A DNA stretch of 64,000 nt. It comes from Parapusillimonas granuli. GTDB taxonomy: Bacteria > Pseudomonadota > Gammaproteobacteria > Burkholderiales > Burkholderiaceae_B. The position numbers and the translations under genes were made by a program. Position 1 is the stretch's first letter. Every line of letters begins with the position of its first letter. The notes below the pieces were generated by a model. It searched no databases. It saw only the letters and a program-made list of their open reading frames with translations, and was not told the origin of the DNA. This document shows positions 44,743 through 53,389 of this stretch, in pieces. The stretch covers positions 244,286 through 308,285 of the forward strand of contig NZ_JACCEM010000007.1 in the NCBI RefSeq assembly GCF_013416525.1, read 5' to 3'.

Positions 44743-45585
44743 ATGCTCGAGAAACCAATCAGCGCTACCCCACCCTGCGACGGATCCGGCCTCATGACAC
44801 CTTTAATTTACAGTCTTTCACCGCAAGCCGCCGGGAGCGGCAATTTCTTGCTCGGCTCATTCGTCTTTTCGACGGACGCGAGCATCACCGAACTCTACGC
44901 GTGTGCGGGATTCGACTTCGTGATCATCGACATGGAGCACGGGCTCAATGACATTGCCAGCACCGTGGCGCACCTGCGCGCCGCCCGCGGCGCCGGCATA
45001 CACGCGCTTGTTCGTCCGGGCGCCGCCAACTTGGCGGACTTGCCGCGCTTGCTCGACGCCGGCTGCCCAGGCGTCATGATTCCGCATTTCGGCCTGGGTG
45101 ACGAAGCGACGCGCCAGGCGATCAGGTCCGTTCGCTACTGGCCTGAAGGCGCGCGGCCTACATGCACGGGCGTCAGCGCCGCCGGCTTCGGCATTGCCGA
45201 CTTCTCCGCGTACGTCAGGCGGGCGAATGCCGAAACGCTCACCATCGGCCTGGTGGAAGACCGCGAATGCATCGAACACCTCGACGATGTCATGGAAAAA
45301 AGAGAGGTGAACTGGATCATGCCCGGGCCGGGCGATCTTGCCACCGCATACGGCGTCCCCGGCCAGCTGCGCCATCCCGCGGTGGAAAACGCGGTCGATC
45401 GTGTCTTCGAGGCCGGCGAGCGTATCGGCACGCCTATCGGCATGTACGTCAACGACCCAAAAGAAATACCCCGTTGGTACCAGAAGGGAGCGCGCTTTTT
45501 CGTATTGTCGATCGACTTCAAACTGCTGGCCAAGACATTGAAAGAAACCGGCAGCCTGTGCCGATCCGCCGTCCATGCGGCTTGA
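44743..45585 (+). CDS. HpcH/HpaI-family aldolase
   Basis: 280 residues from ATG 44743; ATG 44794 (MTPLIYSL) is a plausible later start and would leave more room for a promoter. The class II TIM barrel has LGSFVFSTDASITELYACAGFDFVIIDMEHG, HALVRPGAANLADLPRLLDAGCPGVMIPH, GLVEDRECIEHLDDVM and PGPGDLATAYGVPGQ with the metal-binding acidic residues. Such enzymes cleave 2-keto-3-deoxy or 4-hydroxy-2-keto acids to pyruvate and an aldehyde. It is first in a set with an SDR and a Bug receptor. Confidence 0.9.
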   Translation: MLEKPISATPPCDGSGLMTPLIYSLSPQAAGSGNFLLGSFVFSTDASITELYACAGFDFVIIDMEHGLNDIASTVAHLRAARGAGIHALVRPGAANLADLPRLLDAGCPGVMIPHFGLGDEATRQAIRSVRYWPEGARPTCTGVSAAGFGIADFSAYVRRANAETLTIGLVEDRECIEHLDDVMEKREVNWIMPGPGDLATAYGVPGQLRHPAVENAVDRVFEAGERIGTPIGMYVNDPKEIPRWYQKGARFFVLSIDFKLLAKTLKETGSLCRSAVHAA

Positions 45586-45615
45586 GATCACTGATATCCC
45601 TACGGAGACTACTGA

Positions 45616-46392
45616 ATGACCCCAACCATCGTGATTACCGGCGCCGCATCGGGAGTCGGGTTTGCCGCCGCCGCCAGCCTGTTGAGCAAGGGATGGAAAG
45701 TTTTTGCGCTGGACAGAGACGAAACAGGTTTGGCCAAGTTGCGTCAGGCATCCGCTTCCGCGGGTTCGCGGCTCATTACAAAAGTATGCGATGTCACCAG
45801 TCCAGACAGCGTCTCCCGCACTTTTTCGGACATCCTTCCGGCGGGGGAGCCGTTGAACGCCCTGCTGTGTTCCGCCGGGGTCATTCGAATAGGTCCGGTC
45901 GCAGAGATGTCAATCGAAGACTACGACACGCAATTCAATATCAACACACGCGGCCCGTGGCTTTGCGCGAAAGCGGCTTTGCCCGCTCTGAAGCGCACCG
46001 CAACGGAGCAAAACCCTGCTCACGTCATTATGATTTCGTCTATTTCGGCTATCCGGCCAAAAGTCGGCAGTGGCGTATACGCGGCCACCAAGGCGGCATT
46101 GAGTCAACTTACGCGCGTATTGGCCGTCGAGTGTGCGGCCGACCAGGTCCTGGTCAACGCCATTGCCCCCAGTACCATCAATACGCCGTTCATCAGCAAC
46201 ATCCGTTCGGCCGGATCGCGTGTAGGAAGCTTCAAGCTGTCCGGCACATCGCCTCTTGGACGCGTGACCGAGCCGGAAGACATCTGCGCCGTCATCGAGT
46301 TTCTATTGAGCGACGGCGCACGAAACATCACAGGCGTCACCCTTCCGGTGGACGGAGGCACCAGCGCCGCGTTCATTGGTCAATCCAGTTAG
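45616..46392 (+). CDS. Short-chain dehydrogenase/reductase
   Basis: 258 residues, classical SDR: TGAASGVG (8-15), LLCSAGVI in place of NNAG, the catalytic Ser in VIMISSISAIRP and YAATK with Tyr and Lys, and PSTINTPF. The C-terminus ITGVTLPVDGGTSAAF is typical. GGAG lies ahead of the ATG. It is 30 bases after the aldolase and 35 before the Bug gene, so it probably oxidises the hydroxy acid that feeds the aldolase; this is inferred. Confidence 0.9.
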   Translation: MTPTIVITGAASGVGFAAAASLLSKGWKVFALDRDETGLAKLRQASASAGSRLITKVCDVTSPDSVSRTFSDILPAGEPLNALLCSAGVIRIGPVAEMSIEDYDTQFNINTRGPWLCAKAALPALKRTATEQNPAHVIMISSISAIRPKVGSGVYAATKAALSQLTRVLAVECAADQVLVNAIAPSTINTPFISNIRSAGSRVGSFKLSGTSPLGRVTEPEDICAVIEFLLSDGARNITGVTLPVDGGTSAAFIGQSS

Positions 46393-46427
46393 CCAGCATT
46401 CGACAATAATCCACACAGGAGGCTCAT

Positions 46428-47420
46428 ATGGCCCGGAGACAACTCGCTTCCATCTTTGGTGTATTCGCACTTTCAGTATTTGCCATCGGGCCGGCCCAAG
46501 CGGCGGACTCTTATCCCAGCAAGCCAATACGGCTTATCGTCCCCTTTTCCGCCGGCGCCTCATCCGATATCTCCGCCCGAAGAGTAAGCGAAGTCATGGC
46601 CCGCACGCTCGGCCAGCCTATCGTGGTAGAGAACATTCCCGGGGCCGGAGGCGTGGTCGGCATACAGAAATTCCTTCAGCAGCCCTCGGACGGCTACACC
46701 TTGCTGGCCGGGTCCATCAGCACCCATGGCATCAATCCCCATATTCACAGCGCCCTTCCCTACGATCCGATCAAGGACTTCGCGCCAATAAGCCGAATTT
46801 CATCTTTCCCGAACATCCTTGTAGTGCATCCATCGCTGAATGTAAAAACACTGCCTGAACTGGTGGAGAAAGTGAAAGAAGCGGCAAGGGACGGCAAGCC
46901 GCTGACATACGCGTCGGGCGGGAAAGGTTCCACCTCGCATCTCGGAGGTGAACAGCTCAAGCAGGCGGCAGGGGCCGAGCTCACTCATGTGCCCTATTCG
47001 AGCGTGTCTGTTGCAATGCCCGACTTCCTGTCCGGTCGTGTCCCCATCATGTTCGGCAACATGACCGTGGTTCAACCGTTCATTGAAAAAGGAACCATCG
47101 TAGCCATTGCCAATACCGGGGAACGCCGTTCCAATCTGCTGCCGGAACTGAAGACCGTGGAAGAACAGGGCTTCAGGAACATGCAGCTATCCGCTTGGAT
47201 CGGCCTGTTTGCCAAGGCGGGAACGCCGCCCGAAGTGTTGAAAAAGCTCAACGCCGCAGCGGTGAAGGCGGTTGCGTCCGAGGAAGTCAAAAAGACTTTC
47301 GACGGCCTTGGAACGGTTGCTGAAAGCGACGAGTCGGCTGAGCATTTTGCCGAGTTCGTCCGAAAGGAAACAGAAAAATGGGGCGCGGTCGTAAAAGCCG
47401 CCAATATCCAGGAACAGTAG
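46428..47420 (+). CDS. Bug-family (TctC) periplasmic substrate-binding protein
   Basis: 330 residues with a Sec signal (MARRQLASIFGVFALSVFAIGPAQA). Family marks: YPSKPIRLIVPFSAGASSDISARR, VVENIPGAGGVVGIQKFLQ, HVPYSSVSVAMPDFLSGRVPI and GLFAKAGTPPEVLKKL. The usual GGG of the first loop is GAS here. GGAGG precedes the ATG. It presumably captures the carboxylate metabolised by the aldolase/SDR upstream. Codons look less GC-biased than in the flanks, as for the aldolase and SDR genes. Confidence 0.93.
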   Translation: MARRQLASIFGVFALSVFAIGPAQAADSYPSKPIRLIVPFSAGASSDISARRVSEVMARTLGQPIVVENIPGAGGVVGIQKFLQQPSDGYTLLAGSISTHGINPHIHSALPYDPIKDFAPISRISSFPNILVVHPSLNVKTLPELVEKVKEAARDGKPLTYASGGKGSTSHLGGEQLKQAAGAELTHVPYSSVSVAMPDFLSGRVPIMFGNMTVVQPFIEKGTIVAIANTGERRSNLLPELKTVEEQGFRNMQLSAWIGLFAKAGTPPEVLKKLNAAAVKAVASEEVKKTFDGLGTVAESDESAEHFAEFVRKETEKWGAVVKAANIQEQ

Positions 47421-47523
47421 CGGCTTGCAAGAAAACATCCGCTGTCGGGCGCTGCCCCCTGCCCTAGCCCGCCTATGATGGCGGCCAGGGCCTTTCAACG
47501 CAAGGAGCGGAGGCATTGGCCGC

Positions 47524-47883
47524 CTACACCGGCACCATCTCCGCCACGACATCGAGCAGCTGCTGCAGGCTGTAAGGCTTGTCCAGCACCCGTGTGAAAA
47601 GCTCCGGGTGCCGGCGCGCCACCGCGCCCTGCGCGCCCGTGACCAGCAGAATCGGCAGATCCGTGAATTCGTGGTCCTGCCGCAAGACCTCGGCGAGTTC
47701 CAGCCCCGTCATGACCGGCATCATGAAATCCGTGATCAACAGCCGGGGGCGGTTTTGCTTGACGAGATCGAGCGCTTCCTTGCCATGCGCGGCAAGGAGC
47801 ACGTCGTACCCTGCATCCTCCAGGACGGCGGCCAGCATCTCGGTGAGCAGCATTTCATCGTCTGCAACGACGATTAGCGCCAT
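47524..47883 (-). CDS. Stand-alone response regulator receiver protein
   Basis: 119 residues, a CheY-like domain and nothing else: acidic pair Asp8/Asp9, phosphoacceptor Asp52 in LLITDFMMPVMTG, the switch Thr in LLVTGAQ and Lys in VLDKPYSLQQLL. It has no output domain, so it must act through a partner. It lies 31 bases downstream of the KaiC-like gene on the same strand, and that ATPase is the obvious candidate. No histidine kinase is encoded here. Confidence 0.92.
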   Translation of the reverse strand: MALIVVADDEMLLTEMLAAVLEDAGYDVLLAAHGKEALDLVKQNRPRLLITDFMMPVMTGLELAEVLRQDHEFTDLPILLVTGAQGAVARRHPELFTRVLDKPYSLQQLLDVVAEMVPV

Positions 47884-47914
47884 ATCTCAGCCTCCCGTCC
47901 CTTACTCATGGCGC

Positions 47915-49342
47915 TCAAATCCCGCCCGAGTTGTTCGTTGTCACGCCACTGTGTTCATGTGATAGCCGGCCTCCGATATTCAGTCCTTTGTCGGTGATGT
48001 CGAGTTTGCGCGTCGTCGTCACGAAATGGCTGTCGCGCATTTTCTGGACGGCGATCGTGCGTTCCAGATCGTGTTCCTTTTCGATTTGCCTGAACAGGAT
48101 GAGGTTGTCGATGATGGCGGACATCTGGGGGGTCGGCCCGGTGACCGCGGTCGTGGGAATTTCGCTGAGCTCCCATGTCAGGACGGTGGTGACGCCGAGT
48201 TCGCGCAACTGATTCGCCAGAGTGCCCAGGAATTCAGTCAGCCGCTCGCGCTGGATGGCGGCGCGCTCGAAACCGCCCAGCCCATCGATGAACAGCCGCC
48301 GGATCTTGTTCTTCTGCACGTGGTCCAGCAATTGGTGCCCGAGCTTGTCGAGCAGATTTTCCGCGATCGGGTTCCAGACGATATCGAAAAAAGGCTCCGG
48401 CGGCAGCTCGATGCCGAGCTTGTCGGCCTTCATGCGCAAACGGGCCGGGGTTTCGAAAAAGCCGAAATGGAGGGCGGGCTCTTGTGCGCTGCCCATGCTG
48501 AGGAAATGCAGGCCGAAGGTGGTCTTGCCGGAACCCGCCGGCCCGGCCAGCATGGTGACCGAGGCATCGGGAAACCCGCCCTGGATGAGGAGATCGAGGT
48601 CGGCGCAGCCGGTGGACACGCGGGCGCTGCTTGGCGCGGCGCCCGGCTTGTACAAGGCGTAGGCCTGCTCCAGGCGGGGATACACGGTGATGCCCTTGCC
48701 GGAGATTTCGAACTGGTGCAGGCCGCCCAAGGACGCCGTGCCCCGGGACTTGCGGATTTGCAGCCGACGCATGGTGCGCACGCCGAACAGCTCGTCGCTG
48801 AGGTCGATGACGCCGTCCACCATGGTATGTTCCGGGCTGCTGTCTTCCAGCCGCGTGCTGGTAAGAAACAGCACCGTACAGCCCACGAAGGCGGCCTGGC
48901 TCTGGATTTCCGCCACGAAGGTCTTCACGTCCAGGTCGGTGTCGGCATGATCGCGCGCGTTCAGCAGGCCGTCGAAGACCAGCAGGGTCGCCCCGTGACG
49001 CTTGGTTTCGTTGCGCAGCAGCTTGACGATGGCGTCCAGGCCTTCGTCGCGGAGCGCCTGGAAGACGCTGAGGTAGACGATTTGCTGCCCGACTTTGTCG
49101 CCGTCATAGAAGTCCAGCGTGGACAGCGCCTGGAACAGCCGCTCGTGGGTTTCCGCCAACAGGGTCACGTAAAGGACTTTCGCGCCGGCGGCCGCGCGCG
49201 CGAAGGCGATCTGGTTGGAAAGTATCGTCTTGCCCGCGCCGGGGCGGCCCTGAACGATATACGAAGCCCCTTCGATGAACCCGCCGTCCAGAATCCGGTC
49301 CAGGCCCGGTATTCCACTTGACACACGCCTAAGCTTCTGCAC
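47915..49342 (-). CDS. Double-domain KaiC-like ATPase
   Basis: 475 residues from GTG 49342, nine bases after GGGAG; a TTG two codons upstream is too close to that site. Two RecA-like KaiC domains: CI with Walker A GRPGAGKT (32-39) and LLVFDGLLN, CII with Walker A GPAGSGKT (267-274) and LFIDGLG. By eye the CII segment TGPTPQMSAIIDNLI aligns with the KaiC phosphosite loop, giving Ser408 at the first site and Ala409 at the second. No kaiA or kaiB is near. The partner is probably the receiver gene downstream. Function in a non-photosynthetic bacterium is unknown. Confidence 0.9.
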   Translation of the reverse strand: MQKLRRVSSGIPGLDRILDGGFIEGASYIVQGRPGAGKTILSNQIAFARAAAGAKVLYVTLLAETHERLFQALSTLDFYDGDKVGQQIVYLSVFQALRDEGLDAIVKLLRNETKRHGATLLVFDGLLNARDHADTDLDVKTFVAEIQSQAAFVGCTVLFLTSTRLEDSSPEHTMVDGVIDLSDELFGVRTMRRLQIRKSRGTASLGGLHQFEISGKGITVYPRLEQAYALYKPGAAPSSARVSTGCADLDLLIQGGFPDASVTMLAGPAGSGKTTFGLHFLSMGSAQEPALHFGFFETPARLRMKADKLGIELPPEPFFDIVWNPIAENLLDKLGHQLLDHVQKNKIRRLFIDGLGGFERAAIQRERLTEFLGTLANQLRELGVTTVLTWELSEIPTTAVTGPTPQMSAIIDNLILFRQIEKEHDLERTIAVQKMRDSHFVTTTRKLDITDKGLNIGGRLSHEHSGVTTNNSGGI

Positions 49343-49390
49343 TCGCAACTTCTCCCATCCTTGAGGCGCTCCAGCCGAAAGGAACTATTC

Positions 49391-49416
49391 CCCACGTCTT
49401 TTTCCCACGTCTTTTT
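49391..49416. repeat. Tandem 13-bp repeat upstream of the KaiC-like gene
   Basis: CCCACGTCTTTTT occurs twice head to tail (49391-49403 and 49404-49416), about 50 bases upstream of the KaiC-like start. A direct operator pair is possible. Confidence 0.7.
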
Positions 49417-49490
49417 CCGACGCGTCGCGCAAGGGTATCACGCCAAGGCCGGCCGACACAGCCTCGACTTCCCTTAGTGGCGCCGCGCGG

Positions 49491-49516
49491 GGGCGTCCCG
49501 GCGGCCGGGAACGCCC
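49491..49516. repeat. Inverted repeat in the leader of the molybdenum hydroxylase operon
   Basis: GGGCGTCCCGG (49491-49501) pairs with CCGGGAACGCCC (49505-49516) with one bulged base and a three-base loop, 54 bases before the small-subunit ATG. It may be a leader structure or a terminator of upstream transcription. Confidence 0.45.
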
Positions 49517-49570
49517 GTTGCTGACGGACACCGCCGGAGACGGGCGAGACCGCATGCCCAAGGAGGCCGC

Positions 49571-50083
49571 ATGGATTCGTTGCCGCTGAATTTTTTCGTG
49601 AACGGCCGGGCACGGACGCTGTCGGTGGGCGCCGACGCGACGCTGCTGGACGTGCTGCGCGAACGCCTGCTGCTGACGGGCACCAAGAAGGGCTGCGATC
49701 ACGGCCAGTGCGGCGCCTGCACCGTGCTGGTGGACGGACGCCGCATCAATGCCTGCCTGACGCTTGCCGTCATGCAGGAAGGCCGCTCCGTCACGACCAT
49801 AGAAGGTTTGGCCGACGGCGGCGCCCTGCTCGACCTGCAGCGGGCTTTCGTGGAGCACGATGCTTTCCAATGCGGCTACTGTACGCCCGGGCAGCTCTGC
49901 TCGGCCGTCGGATTCCTTGCCGAAGGCCACGCGAACGCCCAACGGAGCCGCGAGGCCGAGTCCGAGGCCGAGCTGCGCCGGGTGATCCGGGAGTTCATGA
50001 GCGGCAATCTGTGCCGCTGCGGCGCATACGGCAACATCGTGGATGCCATTTTGCAGGTGCTGCGGCAGCGGGGGCTCGCATGA
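49571..50083 (+). CDS. Molybdenum hydroxylase, 2Fe-2S subunit (PaoA/XdhC-like)
   Basis: 170 residues with both 2Fe-2S clusters of the xanthine dehydrogenase family: plant-ferredoxin type (Cys42, 47, 50, 62; GCDHGQCGACTVLVDG) and helical type (Cys101, 104, 148, 150; QCGYCTPGQLC and GNLCRCG). Unlike E. coli PaoA it has no twin-arginine signal, so the complex should stay in the cytoplasm. Its stop overlaps the FAD subunit start (ATGA). It passes electrons from the Mo centre to FAD. Confidence 0.94.
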   Translation: MDSLPLNFFVNGRARTLSVGADATLLDVLRERLLLTGTKKGCDHGQCGACTVLVDGRRINACLTLAVMQEGRSVTTIEGLADGGALLDLQRAFVEHDAFQCGYCTPGQLCSAVGFLAEGHANAQRSREAESEAELRRVIREFMSGNLCRCGAYGNIVDAILQVLRQRGLA

Positions 50084-51093
50084 ATCCGTTTTCATATGTC
50101 CGCGCCGCCGACCTGGACCAGGCCGTGCGCGAGGGCGCCGCCGAGGGTGCGCGCTTCATCGCCGGAGGCACGAATCTGCTGGATCTCATGAAAGAGAACG
50201 TCGAGCGGCCCCGGCGGCTGATCGACATCAACGGCCTGCCCCTGGATCGCATCGAAGAAACGCCCGGCGGCGGCTTGCGCATCGGGGCCCTGGTGCGCAA
50301 CGCCGACCTGGCCGCCGATGCGCGGTTGCGGGCGCGCTACCCGCTGCTGTGCAGCGCCCTGCTGGCGGGAGCCAGCCCGCAACTGCGCAATATGGCCACC
50401 ACGGGCGGAAACCTGATGCAGCGCACGCGCTGCTACTATTTCTACGATGTCGCTACGCCCTGCAACAAGCGGCGGCCGGGTTCGGGCTGCGGCGCCGTGG
50501 GCGGGGTCACGCGCATCCACGCCATATTGGGCGCGAGCGCCCAATGCATCGCCACCCACCCGTCGGACATGTGCGTCGCCCTGGCGGCGCTCGAAGCCAG
50601 GGTCCACGTGCTCGGCCCGGGCGGCCCGCGCAGCATGGCGTTCGCCGACTTCCACCGCCTGCCCGGCGACACCCCGCAACTGGACAACAACCTGGCGCCC
50701 GGTGAATTGATCACCGGGGTCGAGCTCCCGCCGGAAGGATTCAGCCGGCACCACAGCTATCTGAAGATCCGCGACCGGGCGGCCTACGCTTTCGCCCTGG
50801 TTTCGGTGGCGGCGGCCCTCCGCATGGAAGGCGGCCGCATCGCGGCGGCGCGCGTTGCGCTGGGCGGAGTGGCCCACAAGCCCTGGCGCAGGCCCGATGC
50901 CGAGCAGGCGCTCGCCGGCGCGCCGGCGAACCCGGAAACATTCACCGCATTCGCGTCGGTCTTGCTGGAGGGCGCCCAAGGCCAGGGAGACAATGATTTC
51001 AAGATCGTTCTGGCCCGGCGCGCCATCGTGCGCGCGTTGACGCAAGCCGCGCACGGCACGCCCCAGTCCCAGACCGACAAACGGATCGCATAA
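50080..51093 (+). CDS. Molybdenum hydroxylase, FAD subunit (PaoB-like)
   Basis: 337 residues from ATG 50080; the frame upstream overlaps the small subunit. CoxM-type FAD fold: FIAGGTNLLDLMKENV, ATTGGNLMQRTRC and the C-terminal CO-dehydrogenase-flavoprotein domain. A Cys-rich insert (TRCYYFYDVATPCNKRRPGSGCGAVGG ... AQCIATHPSD) matches the region that binds an extra 4Fe-4S cluster in PaoB and 4-hydroxybenzoyl-CoA reductase. It lies between the other two subunit genes. Confidence 0.92.
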   Translation: MNPFSYVRAADLDQAVREGAAEGARFIAGGTNLLDLMKENVERPRRLIDINGLPLDRIEETPGGGLRIGALVRNADLAADARLRARYPLLCSALLAGASPQLRNMATTGGNLMQRTRCYYFYDVATPCNKRRPGSGCGAVGGVTRIHAILGASAQCIATHPSDMCVALAALEARVHVLGPGGPRSMAFADFHRLPGDTPQLDNNLAPGELITGVELPPEGFSRHHSYLKIRDRAAYAFALVSVAAALRMEGGRIAAARVALGGVAHKPWRRPDAEQALAGAPANPETFTAFASVLLEGAQGQGDNDFKIVLARRAIVRALTQAAHGTPQSQTDKRIA

Positions 51094-51117
51094 GGCCTCG
51101 GCGCCAAGGAGACGAAC

Positions 51118-53337
51118 ATGATGGATCAACCCGGCATCGGCGCGGCGCTCGACCGCGTCGACGGCATGGCAAAGGTCACCGGGCGCGCCGTTTACGCGGG
51201 CGAGCACCCGGCGCGCGGCCTGCTGTATGGCGTCGCGGTCGGCGCCGAGATCACCCGTGGCCGCATCGTTTCCATCGACGCGTCGCAGGCGCGGCGGATC
51301 GATGGAGTGGTCGAAGTCCTTACCCATGAAAACCGCCCTCATGTCCCGTGGTTCGACATGCGGGACGGCGGCTCCGCCGACAGCGCCAAGCCGCCTTTTC
51401 GCGTGCTGCGCAATGCGGACATCGCCTTTGCCGACCAGCCCATCGCGCTGGTGGTGGGCACGAGCTTCGAAGCGGCGCGCCGTGGCGCCATGCTGGTCAC
51501 GACGCGCTATGAAAGCGCGAGCCACAATACCCGGCTCGACGCGGCGCTGGCCGAGCGCCGCACGCCCGAGCAAAAGAAGAGGCGCAACGTGACCAGGGGC
51601 GACGTCGAGGCGGCCCGTGCGGCAGCGGCGGCAGTGGTCGAGCAGCGCTATCGGCTGGCGATGGAGCATCACCACCCCATCGAAATGCACGCGACGACCG
51701 TCGAATGGCATGGGGACGGCTCCGTCACGGTCTACGACAAGAACCAGGGTTCGCAGAACGCGCGCGACCAATTGGCGCAGGCCTTCGGCCATGCCGCCGG
51801 GACGCTGAGGGTGATCAATCCTTATGTGGGCGGCGCCTTCGGTTCCGGCTTGCGGCCCGCCTACCAGGCCTACCTGGCCATGCTGGCCGCCGTCATGCTG
51901 CGGCGTTCCGTGCGCGTCATGCTGACGCGCCGGCAGATGTTCACCCACGTGCACCGCCCAGCCTGCATCGAGGACATCATCCTGGCCTGCGATGCGGAAT
52001 CCAGGCTGAGCGCCATCGCCTTGCGGGCCACCACCAGCACTTCGCGCGTCGAGACCTATACCGAGAACGTCGTCGGCTGGGGCCCCGCGGCCCATCCCTG
52101 CCCCAACCTGCGGCTGGACTATGCCGTGGCCGCCCTCGACACGCCCACGCCGGGCAACATGCGCGCCCCGGGCGCGGCCACCGGCATGAATCTGTTCGAG
52201 ATCGCCATGGACGAGCTCGCCTATGCGCGCGGGGTGGACCCGCTCGCGCTGCGCCTGATCAATTATTCCGATACGCACGGGCTGAGTGCCCTGCCCTACA
52301 CCAGCAAGGCCTTGATGGCCGCCTACCGCGAAGGCGCGACCCGCTTCGGCTGGCACAAGCGCAGCCATGAGCCGCGCTCGATGCGCGCAGGCAGGGAACT
52401 CGTCGGCTGGGGCATGGCGACGGGAATCTGGGACGCACTGATGCTGCCGGCAAGCGCCCGCGCGACGCTGGACCGGGACGGCATGCTCGCGATCGCTTCG
52501 GCCGCGTCGGACATAGGCACCGGCACCTGCACCATCATGGCGCAGATCGCCGCGGGCGCGCTCGGCCTGCCCCTGGAGCGCGTGCGGGTGTTCCTCGGCG
52601 ATTCCAGCCTGCCCGCCACCGCGCTGGAAGGCGGCTCCAGCATGGCGGCCTCGGTGGGCGCCGCGGTCAGCAGGGCCTGCAACGGCCTGGCCCGGCGGCT
52701 CTTCGAGATACTCACGCAATCGAAGGACCATCCTCTGGGCGCCGCGCGCTTCGACGAGATGGAGTTCCGCGACGGGCGCCTGCGCCTGGCCGGCGATCCC
52801 TCGCGCTCCATGGCCCTAGGCGACATCGTGGCGCTGTCGGGCGAATCTTCATTGCAGTGCGAGGCGGCGGTGGATCCATCGAAGGACGGCGTCGGCGCCA
52901 AGGCCAAGAACACCCATTCCGCGGTATTCGCCGAGGTCCGGGTGGACGAGGAGCTGGGCGTCCCGCGCGTCACCCGCCTGACGCTCGCCGTTGCGGCGGG
53001 CCGCATCATCAATCCCAAGACCGCCCGCAGCCAGATACTGGGCGGCGCGGTCATGGGCATAGGCATGGCGCTGCAGGAACAAAGCATGTTCGACCACCGC
53101 CTCGGCCGGATCATGAACCACAGCCTCGCCGAATATCACATTCCCTGCCATGCCGACATCAACGACATCGAAGTGATATTCGTGGATGAGCCGGACGCGG
53201 AAACGAGCCCGCTCGGCGTCAAGGGCGTGGGCGAAATCGGCATCGTGGGCACCGCCGCCGCCATCGCCAACGCCGTCCACCATGCGACCGGAAAACGCAT
53301 CCGCGAGCTGCCCATCACGCTGGACCGGCTTCTTTGA
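51118..53337 (+). CDS. Molybdenum hydroxylase, large Mo-cofactor subunit (PaoC-like)
   Basis: 739 residues, the size of PaoC. Cofactor-binding stretches are GGAFGSGLRPAYQAYLAML, NMRAPGAATGMNLFEIAMDEL and SDIGTGTCTIMAQIAA, and the catalytic Glu706 is in GVKGVGEIGIVGTAAAIANAV. It should hydroxylate an aldehyde or N-heterocycle with water as oxygen source. PaoABC oxidises aromatic aldehydes; the substrate here is unknown. No moco-insertion chaperone (PaoD/XdhC) gene follows; the next gene is convergent. Confidence 0.93.
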   Translation: MMDQPGIGAALDRVDGMAKVTGRAVYAGEHPARGLLYGVAVGAEITRGRIVSIDASQARRIDGVVEVLTHENRPHVPWFDMRDGGSADSAKPPFRVLRNADIAFADQPIALVVGTSFEAARRGAMLVTTRYESASHNTRLDAALAERRTPEQKKRRNVTRGDVEAARAAAAAVVEQRYRLAMEHHHPIEMHATTVEWHGDGSVTVYDKNQGSQNARDQLAQAFGHAAGTLRVINPYVGGAFGSGLRPAYQAYLAMLAAVMLRRSVRVMLTRRQMFTHVHRPACIEDIILACDAESRLSAIALRATTSTSRVETYTENVVGWGPAAHPCPNLRLDYAVAALDTPTPGNMRAPGAATGMNLFEIAMDELAYARGVDPLALRLINYSDTHGLSALPYTSKALMAAYREGATRFGWHKRSHEPRSMRAGRELVGWGMATGIWDALMLPASARATLDRDGMLAIASAASDIGTGTCTIMAQIAAGALGLPLERVRVFLGDSSLPATALEGGSSMAASVGAAVSRACNGLARRLFEILTQSKDHPLGAARFDEMEFRDGRLRLAGDPSRSMALGDIVALSGESSLQCEAAVDPSKDGVGAKAKNTHSAVFAEVRVDEELGVPRVTRLTLAVAAGRIINPKTARSQILGGAVMGIGMALQEQSMFDHRLGRIMNHSLAEYHIPCHADINDIEVIFVDEPDAETSPLGVKGVGEIGIVGTAAAIANAVHHATGKRIRELPITLDRLL

Positions 53338-53361
53338 GCAGTGATTGGATAGAAGGCGTTC

Positions 53362-53387
53362 CGGGGCGGCGGCGCCACCCCGCCCCG
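53362..53387. terminator. Bidirectional hairpin between molybdenum hydroxylase and gspO
   Basis: CGGGGCGG (53362-53369) and CCGCCCCG (53380-53387) pair perfectly over a ten-base loop, in the 52-bp gap between convergent genes. Confidence 0.55.
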
Positions 53388-53389
53388 AG

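Noticed and set aside
30000..47500. Genomic island or prophage
   Set aside because: The region is accessory-like, but no integrase, transposase, tRNA end, att-like repeats or phage genes were seen; the lone phage-type dNMP kinase lies elsewhere and has no phage neighbours.
47488..47514. Third copy of the GGGCCTG...CAGGC repeat
   Set aside because: Only the first bases and an AACGC core match; too weak to count as a copy.
50092..52731. Minus-strand open frame of 879 codons
   Set aside because: Antisense to the molybdenum hydroxylase FAD and Mo subunits, which have complete catalytic motifs; composition is shadow-like.
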